Part shown: in pieces, positions 1 through 11,079 of the stretch
Position numbering within the stretch: the stretch's first letter is position 1
Layout of the letters: each line of letters starts with the position of its first letter
Assembly: GCF_024139115.2 (NCBI RefSeq)
Contig: NC_085141.1
Location: 41,723,065 to 41,787,064 of the forward strand
Source: Armigeres subalbatus
Lineage: Eukaryota > Arthropoda > Insecta > Diptera > Culicidae
DNA length: 64,000 nt
Reading direction: 5' to 3'
Made by a program: the position numbers and the translations under genes
The notes under the pieces: model-generated
Databases searched by the model: none
Seen by the model: only the letters and a program-made list of their open reading frames with translations
Told to the model about the DNA's origin: nothing

Positions 1-124
1 CAATGAAGCTTGGGTTAGGCTGGTATACAGCTCGAACTCTCGGAGATTTCCGACGGATTGTATTTTAAATCCGGCCCGCACTCTAGTTTTCTACCACGGA
101 GTCCCATAAATCCCGCCAACACAT
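1..124. other. Unassigned left edge
   Basis: Short stretch before the first repeat. I see no ORF, RNA or repeat signature that I recognise. Confidence 0.3.
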
Positions 125-515
125 ATGGAAGCGAGATTATCACTAGTTACTTGTCATTTGTCGCTTATCACTTGTCACTCTCATTTTTCACATTTCATTT
201 TCCACTTCTCACTTCTTACTTCTGACTTCCCATTTCTCGCTAGTCACTATTCACTTCTCAATTGTCACTTGTCACTTCTTACTGAAACTGCCACTTGTCA
301 CTTATCAATTCTCACTTCTCCTTTCTCACTTCCTAATTCTTATTCCTTATGAGATGTGAGAATCGTCTCACTGCTAATTTCTCGCTGCACGCTTCATGCC
401 ATTCTCACTGCTCACTTCTCATTACTCACTTTTCAATACTCGCAATCTAAATATTTTTTCAACAATTCGGTCAAACTGAATTCGGCCAAATGGCCCGAAA
501 CACAATACTTCAAAA
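125..515. mobile_element. Foldback-type element, partial (copy 1)
   Basis: The sequence is built from short CACTTCTCACTT-like units, then a GAGATGTGAGAATCGTCTCAC core near 355-375, then a short arm with TTCGGCCAAATGGCCCGAAA near 481-500. The same three ingredients (GTGAGA/TCTCAC core plus GGCCGAAA/TTTCGGCC arms) make up the elements at 9474-9980 and 25905-26428. Here only the core and right arm are present. It contains no protein; the ORFs over it are low-complexity artefacts. Confidence 0.55.
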
Positions 516-519
516 CCTC

Positions 520-660
520 TTTTTACGCTCCCTCCTTTTACGCTCCCTCTTTTTGCGCCCCTCTTTTTACGCTCAAAATTCTAAATAACGCTCCCTCTTT
601 TTACGCTCCAAATCCTATATAACGCTCCCTCTTTTTACGCTCTATAGGAGCGTAAAAAAA
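520..660. repeat. CGCTCCCTCTTTTTACGCTC repeat
   Basis: A 20-40 bp motif containing CGCTCCCTCTTTTTACGCTC recurs about five times. It ends with the reverse complement GAGCGTAAAAAAAAG (near 649-663), so the block can fold back. A second copy of the motif lies at 7062-7150. Its origin is unknown. Confidence 0.6.
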
Positions 661-719
661 AGTTTCAAGCATTTATATGAGGCAAATTTGGATTAGTTTC
701 GGAGGTTGTTTTTAGATGA

Positions 720-3105
720 TCTAAGTACTGCGGATGTTCTAGGAACAGAACTTAAGCATACATGCGAAGTGGTATTACCTGTTGTCATGGGTTGTAGGTA
801 GTCTACGAACTCCATACATTCAAGGTCTGTTGATCAACCTTCGTATTGGAGGCAGATATTGAAAAAGTAGTATATGTTTGTATTCCAAGTAGTTGTTGTT
901 GTTGTCGTGGGCTCCAGGTAGTCTACAAACTCCATAGAGTCAAGGTCTGTAATTCAACTTCCGTAATAGAGGCAGCTATTGGAGAATAAACAAGTTGTGT
1001 GACCCCTTCTAGGTATATGTTTGTATTCTTAGTAGTTCTTGATGTTGTCACTAATACGAAATCCATAGTAGTCTACGAAATCCATAGATTCAAGGCATGG
1101 GGATCAACCTACGTAATGGAGGCAGTTATTGAAAAATAAACAAGTTGTGTGACCCCTTCTTGGTATATGTTTGTACTCCAAGTAGCTGTTGTTGTTGTCG
1201 TGGGCTCCAGGTAGTCTACGAAGACCATAGAGTCAAGGTTTGTAGATCAACCTCCGTAATGGAGGCAGCTATTTGAGAATGAACAAGTTGTGTGACCCCA
1301 TCTTGGTATATGTTTGTATTCCAAGTAGTTCTTGTTGTTGTCGTGGGCTCCAGATAGTCTATGAACTCCATAGAGTCAAGGTCCATGGGTCAACCTCCGT
1401 AATGTAGGCAGTTATTGGAAAATAAACAAGTTGTGTGACTCCTTCTTGGTACATGTTTGTATTCAAAGTAGTTTTTGTTGTTGTCATGGGCTCCAGATAG
1501 TCTACGAACTCCATACAGTCAAGGTCTGTTGATCAACCTCCGTAATGGAGGCAACTATTGGAGAATAAACTAGTTGTGTGTCCCCTTCTTTGTATATGTT
1601 TATATTCCAAGTAGTTCTTGTTGTTGTGTTGGGCTCCAGATAGTCTATGAACTCCATAGAGTCAAGGTGCATATGTCAGCCTCCGTAAGGTAGGCAGTTA
1701 CTGGATAATAAACAAGTTGTGTGACCCCTTCTTGGTATATGTTTGTATTTCAAGTACTTCTTGTTGTTGTTATGGGCTCCAGATAATCTATTAACTCCAT
1801 AGAGTCAAGGTCCATGGGGCAACATCCGTAATGGAGACAGTTATTGAAAAATAAACAAGTTGTGTTACCCCTAGTTAGTATATGTTTGTATTCCGAGTAG
1901 TTCGTGTTATTGTCGTTGGCTCCAGGTAGTCTACGAACTCCATAGAGTCAAGGTCTGTGGATAAACTTCTGGAATGAAGGCAGTTATTGAAGAATAATTA
2001 AGTAGTGAGACCCCTTCTAGGTATATGTTTGTATTCCAAGTAGGTCTTGTTGTTATCGTGGGCTCCAGAAAGTCTACGAACTCCATAGAGTCAATATATG
2101 TTGATCAACCTCCGTAATGGAGGCAGCTATAGGAGAAAAAACAAGTTGTGTGACCCCTGCTAGCTATATGTTTGTATCCCAAGTAGTTCTTGTTGTTGTC
2201 ATTGGTGCCAGGTAGTCGACGAACTTCATAGAGTCAAGGCCAGTGAATCAATCTCCGTAATGGAGGCAATTATTGAAAAATAAACAAGTTGTGAGATCCC
2301 TAGTCTACTAACTCCATAGAGTCAAGATCTGTGTATCAACCTCCGTAGTTCCTCCTCCAAGTAGTTCTTATTGTTGTCGTGGGCTCCAGATAGTCTATGA
2401 ACTCCATGTAGTCAAGGTCCATGGGTCAACCTCCGTTATGGAGGCAGTTATTGCAGAATAAACAAGTTGTGTGACCCCTTCTAGGTATATGTTTGTATTC
2501 CTAGTAGTTCTTGATGTTGTCACTGATATGAAATCCATAGTAGTCTACGAAACCCATAGATTCAAGGCATAGGGATCAACCTACGTAATGGAGGCAGTTA
2601 TTGAAAAATAAATAAGTTGTGTGACCCCTTCTTGGTATATGTTTGTATTCCAAGTAGTTATTGTTGTTGTCGTGGGCTCCAGAAAGTCTTCGAACTCCAT
2701 AGAGTCAAGGTATGTAGATCAACCTCCGTGATTGAGGCAGTTATTGGAGAATAAACAAGTTGTTTGACCCCTTCTAGGTATATGTTTGTATTCCAAGTAG
2801 TTCTTGATGTTGTCACAGATGCCAGGTAGTCTACGAATTCCATAGATTCAAGGCCTGTGGATCAACCTCCGTAATGGAGGCAGTTATTGAAAAATAAACA
2901 ATGTGACCCCTAGGCAGTACGTGTTTGTATTCCGAGTAGTTCTTGTTGTTGTCGTGGGTTCCAGGTAGGCTGTTGGTACATGTTTGCATTCCAAATAGTT
3001 CAAGTTGTTGTCATTAGCTCTAGGCAGTTATTGACAAGGTGTGCAACCCCATTTTGATATATTCGCATTCCAAGTACTTCTTGTTGTCATGGGTTCCAGG
3101 TAGTA
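720..3105. repeat. 143-bp satellite array
   Basis: About 16 diverged tandem copies of a ~143-bp unit. The landmark CAAGTTGTGTGACC falls at about 991, 1141, 1284, 1427, 1570, 1713, 1856, 1999 and 2142, which gives a period of 143 after one 150-bp step. Other landmarks in each unit are GTCTACGAACTCCATAGAGT and CCTCCGTAATGGAGGCAG; the latter is an internal inverted repeat (CCTCC...GGAGG). Short ORFs across it are chance. Confidence 0.9.
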
Positions 3106-3224
3106 TTCAAACGACATTCATATCACGTACGAAACTGTTTATTCCTAGGAAATGCAAAATGTGAATAAATTAGAACAAGATAACTTGACGCCAAAAACGT
3201 AAGGAAAATATGGGCTATTATAGC
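3106..3224. other. Transition between two satellites
   Basis: AT-rich sequence between the end of the 143-bp array and the first recognisable ~131-bp unit. Nothing else is seen. Confidence 0.3.
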
Positions 3225-3494
3225 GAAGATCATGTACCGTGTTATTATAGTTATTCGTGTAAGCCTAGAAGCCTTACTCCATAAATTTCTAGGATGGCCA
3301 TTGGAATATGCCATGAACGCATTTTATTCTATGGACCACAAAGGACAAGTACCAAATTTAAAACACGTTGATATATCTCTGGGTTAGCATGTAGATCCTA
3401 ACGTCTTACTTCCGGGTTTTCTTGGATGACCATAAAAATTTGAAATAACGCATTCTATTCTACGTACCATAAAGGGCATGTTTAACTTTTATGT
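3225..3494. repeat. ~131-bp satellite, left part
   Basis: About two diverged units with the landmarks CGCATTCTATTCTA, ACCACAAAGGGCATGT, GCGTGTAGATC and TTTTCTTGGATGACCAT. The same landmarks recur at 6221-6715, so this array was split by the RTE insertion at 3504-5900 and by a second short element at 5931-6219. A sliver of the unit (ATGGACGC...TTCTATAC) survives at 5907-5932 between the two insertions. Confidence 0.8.
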
Positions 3495-3503
3495 TTAACT
3501 TAT

Positions 3504-5900
3504 TAACCGCGGAATGGTAGTCCGAAGCACCTTCTTTCCCCGCAAAAATATCCACAAGGCCACATGGAGATCACCTAACCAAGAAACGGAAAACCAAATC
3601 GATCACGTTCTAATCGACGGTAAATTCTTCTCCGACATCACGAATGTCCGCACTTACCGCAGTGCGAATATTGAATCCGACCACTACCTCGTTGCAGTAT
3701 GCCTGCGCTCAAAACTCTCGACGGTGTACAACACGCGTCGAAGTCGGACGCCGCGGCTTAACATTGGGCGGCTACAAGACGGTAGACTAGCCCAAGAATA
3801 CGCGCAGCAGCTGGAAGTGGCACTTCCAACGGGAGAGCAGCTAGGCGCAGCGTCTCTTGAAGATGGCTGGAGAGATATTCGATCCGCCATTGGTAGCACC
3901 GCAACCGCTGCACTTGGCACGGTGCCCCCGGATCAGAGAAACGACTGGTATGACGGCGAATGTGAGCAGTTAGTGGAAGAGAAGAATGCAGCATGGGCGA
4001 GATTGCTGCAACACCGCACGAGGGCGAACGAGGCACGATATAAACAGGCGCGGAACAGACAAACTCGATTTTCCGGAGGAAAAGCGCCAGCAGGAAGATC
4101 GAGACCGTGAAGAGACGGAGCAACTGTACCGCGCTAATAACACACGAAAGTTCTATGAGAAGCTGAACCGTTCACGTAAGGGCCACGTGCCACAGCCCGA
4201 TATGTGTAAGGACATAAACGGGAACCTTCTTACGAACGAGCGTGAGGTGATCCAAAGGTGGCGGCAGCATTACGAATAGCACCTGAATGGCGATGTGGCA
4301 GACGAAGTTGGCGGTATGGTGATGGACATGGGGAACGCACGCAGGACATAATTCTACCGGCTCCGGATCTCCAGGAAATCCAGGAGGAGATTGGCCGGCT
4401 GAAGAACAACAAAGCCCCTGGGGTTGACCAACTACCAGGAGAGCTATTTAAACACGGTGGTGAGGCACTGGCTAGAGCGCTGCACTGGGTCATGACCAAG
4501 ATTTGGGAGGAGGAAGTTTTGCCGCAGGAGTGGATGGAAGGTGTCGTGTCCCATCTACAAAAGGGCGATAAGCTGGATTGTAGCAACTACCGCGCAATCA
4601 CATTGCTGAACGCCGCCTACAAGGTACTCTCCCAAATTTTATGCCGTCGACTAGCACCAACTGCAAGGGAGTTCGTGGGGCAGTACCAGGCGGGTTTTAT
4701 GGGCGAACGCTCCACCACGGACCAGGTGTTCGCCATTCGCCAAGTACTGCAGAAATGCCGCGAATACAACGTGCCCACACATCATCTATTCATCGACTTC
4801 AAAGCCGCATATGATACAATCGATCGGGACCAGCTATGGCAGCTAATGCACGAACACGGTTTTCCGGATAAACTGACACGATTGATCAAAGCGACGATGG
4901 ATCGGGTGATGTGCGTAGTTCGAGTTTCAGGGGCATTCTCGAGTCCCTTCGAAACCCGCAGAGGGTTACGGCAAGGTGATGGTCTTTCGTGTTTGCTATT
5001 CAACATCGCTTTGGAAGGGGTAGTACGAAGAGCAGGGATTAACACGAGTGGTACAATTTTCAATAATTCCGTCCAGCTATTTGGTATATTATGGCACGTA
5101 ACTTTGAGAAGATGGAGGAAGCCTACATCAGACTGAAGAGGGAAGCTAAGCGGATCGGACTAGTCATCAACACGTCGAAGACGAAGTACATGATAGGAAG
5201 AGGTTCAAGAGAAGACAATGTGAGCCACCCACCGCGAGTTTGCATCGGTGGTGACGAAATCGAGGTGGTAGAAGAATTTGTGTACTTGGGCTCACTGGTG
5301 ACTGCCGAAAATGACACCAGCAGAGAAATTCGGAGACGCATAGTGGCTGGAAATCGTACGTACTTTGGACTCCGCAAGACGCTCCGATCGAATAGAGTTC
5401 GCCGCCGTACCAAACTGACAATCTACAAAACGCTAATTAGACCGGTAGTCCTCTACGGACACGAGACCTGGACGATGCTCGTGGAGGACCAACGCGCACT
5501 TGGAGTTTTCGAAAGGAAAGTGCTGCGTACCATCTATGGTGGGGTGCAGATGGCGGACGGTACGTGGAGGAGGCGAATGAACCACAAATTGCATCAGCTG
5601 TTGGGAGAACCATCCATCGTTCACACCGCGAAAATCGGACGACTGCGATGGGCCGGGCACGTAGCCAGAATGTCGGACAGTAACCCGGTGAAAATGGTTC
5701 TCGACAACGATCCGACGGGCACAAGAAGGCGAGGTGCGCAGCGGGCAAGGTGGATCGATCAGGTGGAAGATGACTTGCGGACCCTCCGCAGACTGCGTGG
5801 TTGGCGACATGTAGCCATGGACCGAGCCGAATGGAGAAGACTCTTATATACCGCACAGGCCACTTCGGCCTTAGTCTGAATAAATAATAAATAAATAAAT
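3504..5900 (+). pseudogene. RTE-clade non-LTR retrotransposon, 5'-truncated (copy 1)
   Basis: Encodes the end of an AP-type endonuclease, a reverse transcriptase and the C-terminal region of an RTE-like element. Reading frames are 3514-4110, 3986-4279, 4258-5136 and 5091-5879, so the gene is broken by several frameshifts and an in-frame TAG at 4277-4279. The endonuclease histidine in the SDH motif is kept (3679-3684). RT motifs NYRAITLL, QAGFM and FIDFKAAYDT are present. The catalytic FADD box expected near 5090 is missing: a small deletion joins the sequence before it to the downstream helix in another frame. The 5' end is truncated relative to copy 2 (homology starts near 3507). The 3' end is a TAAATAAA short repeat, as is typical of RTE elements. 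Flanking 9-bp duplications TTAACTTAT lie at 3495-3503 and 5900-5908. The assignment to RTE rather than a neighbouring clade is by motif memory. Confidence 0.85.
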
Positions 5901-5930
5901 TAACTTATGGACGCTTTTTATTCTATACTA

Positions 5931-6219
5931 GCAGACCAGACGAACTTCGTATCGCCTAAAATTGATTTATTTTCTGATTTGTTCTCGAGTTATGCAGAAA
6001 TTTATGTATCATTTGTATGGCAGCCTCCCTTTCCAAAGGTGGGAGGGGTCTCGAACCATCTTAAGAACCTTCCCCAGCCCCAAAAACCTCTGCACACAAA
6101 TTTTCACGCCGATCGGTTCAGTAGTTTCGGAGTCTATAAGGCTCAGACAGACAGAAATTCATTTTTATGTATATAGAAGAAGAAGAAGAAGAAGAAGAAG
6201 AAGAAGAAGAAGAAGAAGA
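5931..6219 (+). mobile_element. Short interspersed element with (GAA)n tail (copy A)
   Basis: Starts with TAGCAGACCAGACGAACTTC and runs to AGACAGACAGAAATTCATTT, then TATATAG and a (GAA)n run at 6176-6219. It is non-coding. Partial copies lie at 10641-10700 (5' part) and 58616-58796 (3' part, opposite strand). It sits exactly inside a unit of the 131-bp satellite: CTATAC before and ATACCACAAAG after, so ATAC may be a target duplication. The body resembles a very common arthropod interspersed repeat, but I cannot name the family. Confidence 0.65.
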
Positions 6220-6220
6220 T

Positions 6221-6715
6221 ACCACAAAGAGCATTTACCGTTTTTGAAACAAGCCAAAAGATCTTTGATGACGCGTGTAAATCTAAAAGGCCTTCTCCAT
6301 GATTTACCACAAAGGGCATAAACCTCTTTTGAAACAATTCGAAAGATCTCTGGATGCGCGTGTAGATCTTAAGGCCTATTCCAGAGTTTTCTTGGATGAC
6401 CATGAACCTATGCAATGGATGCATTCCATTCCATGTACCACAAAGGGGTTGTACCTTTTTTTACACCAGACAAAAGATCTCTGGTTACGCGTGTAGATCT
6501 CAAGGCTTTTTTCAGAGTTTTCTTGGATCACCGTGAACCTATGCAATAGACGCATTCTATTCTACGTACCACAAAGGGCATGTACCACTTTTGAAACAAT
6601 CCAAAAGATCTCTGGTTACGCGTGTAGATCTTAAGGCCGTTTCCAGAGTTTTCTTGGATGACCATGAACATATGCAATGGTTGCATTCTATCCAATGTAT
6701 CACAACACACAGGTC
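6221..6715. repeat. ~131-bp satellite, right part
   Basis: Roughly four units. The landmark ACCACAAAG recurs at about 6221, 6306, 6438 and 6569, with a full period of 131 bp and a shortened first unit. Same family as 3225-3494. Confidence 0.85.
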
Positions 6716-7061
6716 CAAGCTCCCGGAAGTTCTCGAAAAACTTTAAAGCATTGAAAATGATGGATCGAGGATCTTACCACTTATGACTTCTTGATTTCTT
6801 GGCGTACCAATAACGTACCGTACCGTTAATAACTCAATTGTTTCAAAAGCTACAACCGTGATTATTGATTCTGGTGCAAGATACAATCATCCTTTATCAC
6901 ACCAAACCATTAAATCATCGACAAACTAGCGCAATTCGCTTCAATAATAAACAGAAAAAATCGACGAAGAGAAATCGATCAATACAGTTACGCCCCTATG
7001 AAACTAAGCGCGAGATAAAACTGCGTTAAATATCAAACTTTGCTTACTGAAAAGATTGCAA
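6716..7061. other. Unassigned AT-rich sequence
   Basis: No ORF of interest, RNA signature or tandem repeat is recognised. Confidence 0.3.
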
Positions 7062-7150
7062 ACTTTTTTTACGCTCCAAATTCCAAATAGCGCTCCCTCC
7101 TTTTACGCTCTGATTCCATTTACGCTCCCCCGTTTTGGGCGCAAAAAGAG
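7062..7150. repeat. CGCTCCCTCTTTTTACGCTC repeat, second copy
   Basis: Contains TTTTTTTACGCTCCAAATTCC, GCGCTCCCTCCTTTTACGCT and TTTACGCTCCCCC, matching the block at 520-660. It ends with GGGCGCAAAAAGAG, again partly inverted. Confidence 0.55.
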
Positions 7151-7282
7151 CCCAGCTAACCATTAAGCACTTTAATAAGCCTTATTTAAACCGTAAAGCA
7201 GCTTTTCAGTGCTTATAAGCTGTATATGTGTTTTTCAAATGCTTATTGGCAGTATAAACTTCAGGCAGAAAAAGAAGCCGTA

Positions 7283-8582
7283 CCGTATGCGTGATAATGT
7301 TTGCACCATCATCGAAATAAGCGTCCCATTTGACTTGTGCATGTAATATCTTGATTTTTTTTGCATGCACGTAAGCTGTAGCTCATATAATAGTGTGTGT
7401 GCATAAAAGGAAACGATTTACTTAGTTTGACAGCTACACCATGACGAAGTGGCAGCGCATTCGTGATTTGTTCCACGCGCAAATGTCGCAAAAAGACATT
7501 TCGATCGCCGTAGGAGTGTCCCGGTGGACCGTGAAAAGAGTTTTAGACCGAGAAAAGAAAGGACAACTGTCCGCGAAGGTGTCCAAAGGTCGTCCGAGGT
7601 CAGCTCGGGTCCCGAGGGTTATTGCAGCCATCAAAAGAAAGATTCGGACGAATCCAGTGCGTTCAATGAGGAAAATGGCGAAGGAACACGGAATTAGCGA
7701 CTTTACGGTACGGAAGATCGTGAAGGAAGATTGCGGGGCGAAATCGAGGGCACGAAAAAAAACTCACATGATTACCAACCGTATCCGGGAGCTACGAGTC
7801 GAACGATGTCAGAAAATTTTAAACTTCCTCAAGCGCAAAAATCCGGTAATCCTGTTCACCGACGAGAGCATGTTTACTGTCGATCCCGTTTCTAATTCTA
7901 GAACCGACCGGTATATTAGCTCTCTCCCAGTAAAAGACGTGGCCGACGAGTATAAAAACGTGTATCTGACAAAGCATCCTGCTAGCGTTATGGTGTTTGG
8001 ATTGGTGGCTTCCGATGGCAAAAAAATGGACCCGGTGTTCATTCCAGAAGGCGACAAAGTGAACACGGAGGTCTGCATCGGGATTTTAAGTAAGTATGTT
8101 CTTCCGTGGATCAAAAAGCAGTACGGATCGAAGCCAAATGTTGGATTTCAACAAGACGGGGCTCCTTTCCACACCTCGAACCGCACTCAGAAGTGGTTGC
8201 AGGAACATGTGCCGTTCTGGGCGAAGGAAATGTGGCCACCATCCAGTCCCGATCTTAATCCGCTAGACTACTCTGTATGGCGCGTCATGAAGGCTAAGGC
8301 CTGTTCTAAACGCCATCCGAGTACAGCAAGCCTCAGGCAAACATTGACCCGTACCTGGAGAGAGAGATGGATCCAGCCTACATAATTAAGACTTGCCGTG
8401 CGTTCCGGAAGCGTGTGGAGGCCGTAATTGCAGCAAATGGAAACTCAATCGATGATTAATATTATTTAAGACTATAAGAAGCATTTCCCCTTTGAATTAA
8501 TAAAAAAAAATTAAACCAAAATTTTTGAGATTTTTTTAAATTTTGACCTTGCCTTATGGTGCAAACATTATCACGCATACGG
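7283..8582 (+). mobile_element. Tc1/mariner-superfamily transposon, 1300 bp
   Basis: Perfect 27-bp terminal inverted repeats beginning CCGTATGCGTGATAATGTTT lie at 7283-7309 and, inverted, at 8556-8582. Both ends are flanked by TA (7281-7282 and 8583-8584), the target duplication of this superfamily. The element carries one transposase gene (7441-8385 plus a frameshifted tail to 8459). Complete ends with matching repeats suggest fairly recent arrival, although the gene has a frameshift. Confidence 0.93.
7441..8459 (+). pseudogene. Tc1/mariner-type DDxD transposase, C-terminal frameshift
   Basis: Cut-and-paste transposase acting on the flanking 27-bp ends. The main frame is 7441-8385 (314 residues), with the ATG just after the left end. 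Residues 1-45 form a helix-turn-helix (KDISIAVGVSRWTVKRVL). GRPRS near residue 50 is an AT-hook-like link, followed by a second helix-turn-helix. The catalytic acidic residues are D141 (FTDES), D239 (QQDGAP) and D276 (SPDLNPLDY), with 36 residues between the last two by my count. The frame closes early at RWIQPT. In another frame from about 8360 the sequence continues with a plausible C-terminus (AFRKRVEAVIAANG) to TAA at 8457-8459, so an indel in the GAGAGAGAGA run near 8350-8361 has broken an otherwise full-length gene. The gene is close to, but not in, the known mosquito DD37D and DD37E spacing classes. Confidence 0.88.
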
Positions 8583-8584
8583 TA

Positions 8585-9440
8585 TATCGGTATATAACGC
8601 TTTGATGGAAAGCTGATCAGCCCTGTGGATTTAAGCCGAATGAGGGAACTGTCAAAACCAATTTAGAGCTATCATTTATGACGTTTGGGTGAAATCAATA
8701 ACAATAATACCTAGAGTTTTACAACCTGTCTCTGTTACTCGCATTTGAAGCTGATATTCTTTTTAAAGCCAACCATGTATGCTTTGCAGTAATAAATAAT
8801 GATAACATTTGTATAGAAAACTAAATCATACTGCATAGAAAATACCGGATAAATGTTTCATACTTCTGTTGATTTATTTTGTTTACAGCTATAGCTATAT
8901 TTATTAGTCCAAAGGAACCTTTTATATAGGCGCCATGAACCCAAACAGATTCATATTTACGGATTCAGCATGGTTTTGCATTTCATTTTCATCATTCCCC
9001 GCTCTTGGGATGAAGTCAGGTGGAAACCAACCGTTTTTATCACTTGCTAGCAACAGATCCACTCAATTTGGAGATGGATCAGATGGCAAACTCAGCGGTA
9101 CTCAAACCAAATCCTTCCACCAAGTGTTCTAGCGTTCAAGCCCGGAGATAACAATAAATAGCAAAAAAAATCATCGAGTCCTCAATGGGAAGAATAAAGA
9201 AAGAACACATCAAGATGTAAATAAATATTTTTCGTTTCATTTTTTTTTCGTTTCGTTCCAACTCGTCTAAATATTTTGACATTTCGTTGGCATAGGCGTG
9301 GAAAAATAGGTAGGGGCACTATATCAGCCAAATAATTCGCCAAAAGTGGCTTTTGAGCAGCATTTGAATATAATGTAGGGCTTATTAGCCCTGTTGACCA
9401 GGTTTTTAATGAACTATAGAACCGAAATAAAGTCGATTTT
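8585..9440. other. Unassigned sequence
   Basis: AT-rich DNA after the transposon. Only short chance ORFs (for example 8935-9132). No repeat or RNA signature is recognised. Confidence 0.3.
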
Positions 9441-9473
9441 AACTGCTTAATGGTTACTTGGGAGGTAATTTGG

Positions 9474-9980
9474 GTAATTTGGCCGAAACCCAAAGAGTCA
9501 TTTGGTCGAAAAGTATTTTTGGCGAAAGGGTCATTTGGCCGAAAGCGTCACTTGGCCGAAAGGGTCGTTTGGCCGAAATGGTCATTTGGCCGAAAGGGTC
9601 ACTTGGCAGAAAGGGTCATTAGGCCGAAAAAGTCATTAGGCCAAAAGGATCGTTTGGCCAGAAGGATCATTTGGCCGAAAGAGTCATTTGAAAAGTGAGA
9701 AATCAGAAGTAAGAAGAGTTTAAAAATGTGGAGCACGAAGTAAGTAATGAGACGTCTCACTACTCACTTCGCGCTTCTTACTTTTTACAGCGAGAAGTGA
9801 GTCGTTTAACCTATTCGGTCAAATGACCTATTCGGCCAAATGACCCTTCTGGCCAAATGACTCTTTCGAGCAAATGATCCTCTCGGCCAAACGACCCTTT
9901 CGGCCAAATGACCCTTTCGGCCTAATGGTTTGTTCGGCCTAGTGGCATTCGGCCAAATGGCTTTCGGCCGGTTGAAGGTT
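9474..9980. mobile_element. Foldback-type element (copy 2)
   Basis: The left arm (about 9474-9695) is a run of ~16-bp units TCATTTGGCCGAAAGGG. The centre (9696-9807) is GTGAGA/TCTCAC-rich with a core palindrome TGAGACGTCTCA near 9749-9760. The right arm (about 9810-9975) is the reverse complement of the left, TTCGGCCAAATGACCC. The whole can fold into a long imperfect hairpin. It has no coding capacity. Related elements lie at 125-515 and 25905-26428. Confidence 0.75.
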
Positions 9981-9984
9981 GCCA

Positions 9985-10625
9985 TGAAACTATTTGCGTA
10001 GGTATCCTAAAAGAAGTTTCCGAAGGGCTTGACCTAGGAATTCCAAATAAATTTCCAGAGGAACTTACAAAAGAAATCGTTAAGGATTTTCTGAAAAAAA
10101 AATCCGATGAAATTTTCAAAAAATCGTTTAGGAATTCTCGCAGGACCGGCTTCCTTGAACTTAATTAAAAGTTAAAAAAACCTTAATGAAGAAATATACA
10201 AAAAATATTCTCAAAAGAATCCTTTGCAGAGCAAATGAATTTCTGAAAGAGTTTTCGAAGAAATTTGGAAAGGAACAAACAATAAAAAAATTGAAAAAAA
10301 GAATTTTTCCTAAAGGAGATTTCGGAGGTATTCCTAAAACAATTTCCGTAAGTACTCCTGCAGGAATTTCCGAAGAAGTTTTCTATAGGTATTTCCGAAA
10401 AAAAAAATCCAAATGAATTCGTAAAGGAATTCCCAAATCAAACTCTGAAGTAGTTTTCGACTTTGTTGAATTTCTGCAAAAATTTCTTTGGACATTTCTA
10501 CATGAATTCTTTCCGAATTTCCTCCAAGGATTTCTTCTGAAAATCCTCCGGAAATTACTACGGAGATACATCCAGAAATTTCTTTTGAAATTGCTTAAGA
10601 TATTTTTTTTTTTCGAAAGTTCAAT
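9985..10625. repeat. Degenerate GGAATTTCC-type repeat
   Basis: Diverged, roughly 15-25 bp units rich in GAATTTCCGAAG, GGAATTCC and GAAATTTCT on both strands. Similar stretches lie at 11080-11930, 15440-15765 and, much cleaner, 38265-38525. Small ORFs here are chance. Confidence 0.55.
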
Positions 10626-10640
10626 AAACAAAAAATAAAA

Positions 10641-10700
10641 CTAGCTGACCCGGCGAAATTTTTCTCGCCCAAAACTGATCAATTTGCTGACATATTTTTT
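10641..10700 (+). mobile_element. Short interspersed element, 5' fragment (copy B)
   Basis: CTAGCTGACCCGGCGAAATT followed by CTCGCCCAAAACTGATCAAT resembles the beginning of copy A at 5931 (GCAGACCAGACGAACTTCGT, then CGCCTAAAATTGATT). The remainder of the element is absent. 10701-11080 shows nothing recognisable. Confidence 0.45.
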
Positions 10701-11079
10701 TACGTACACAACTTATCTAAAAAATAAACCTTTTATTCAAAATATTTTTTTCCTTTTTTTGACATTTTTTTATTATGACACTTTTCGAATTGATTTAGTA
10801 GCCAAACCAAAATTAACAAAAATCGATCTTTCCGTTATCTGATGTTAATGTCAACTTAGATGACAAGATTTGAAATAATCATACAAAATGCACGACAAAT
10901 CGTTTCATCGGAGGGATTGTATTTTGATTGTAATTTTTTTTAACTTCATCGTAAATATAAGAAAAAAAGGGATATAAATTACCAAAAATTGAGCTGTATA
11001 TTCTTGAGTCATCCGCGGTCATACGAATGCCAACTTTGTTTAGATTGCGAATATTTTTTCAAAAATTTATTTTCGAATT

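Noticed and set aside
720..3105. Possible CRISPR array (regular repeats)
   Set aside because: Units are contiguous 143-bp tandem copies without unique spacers, in insect DNA.
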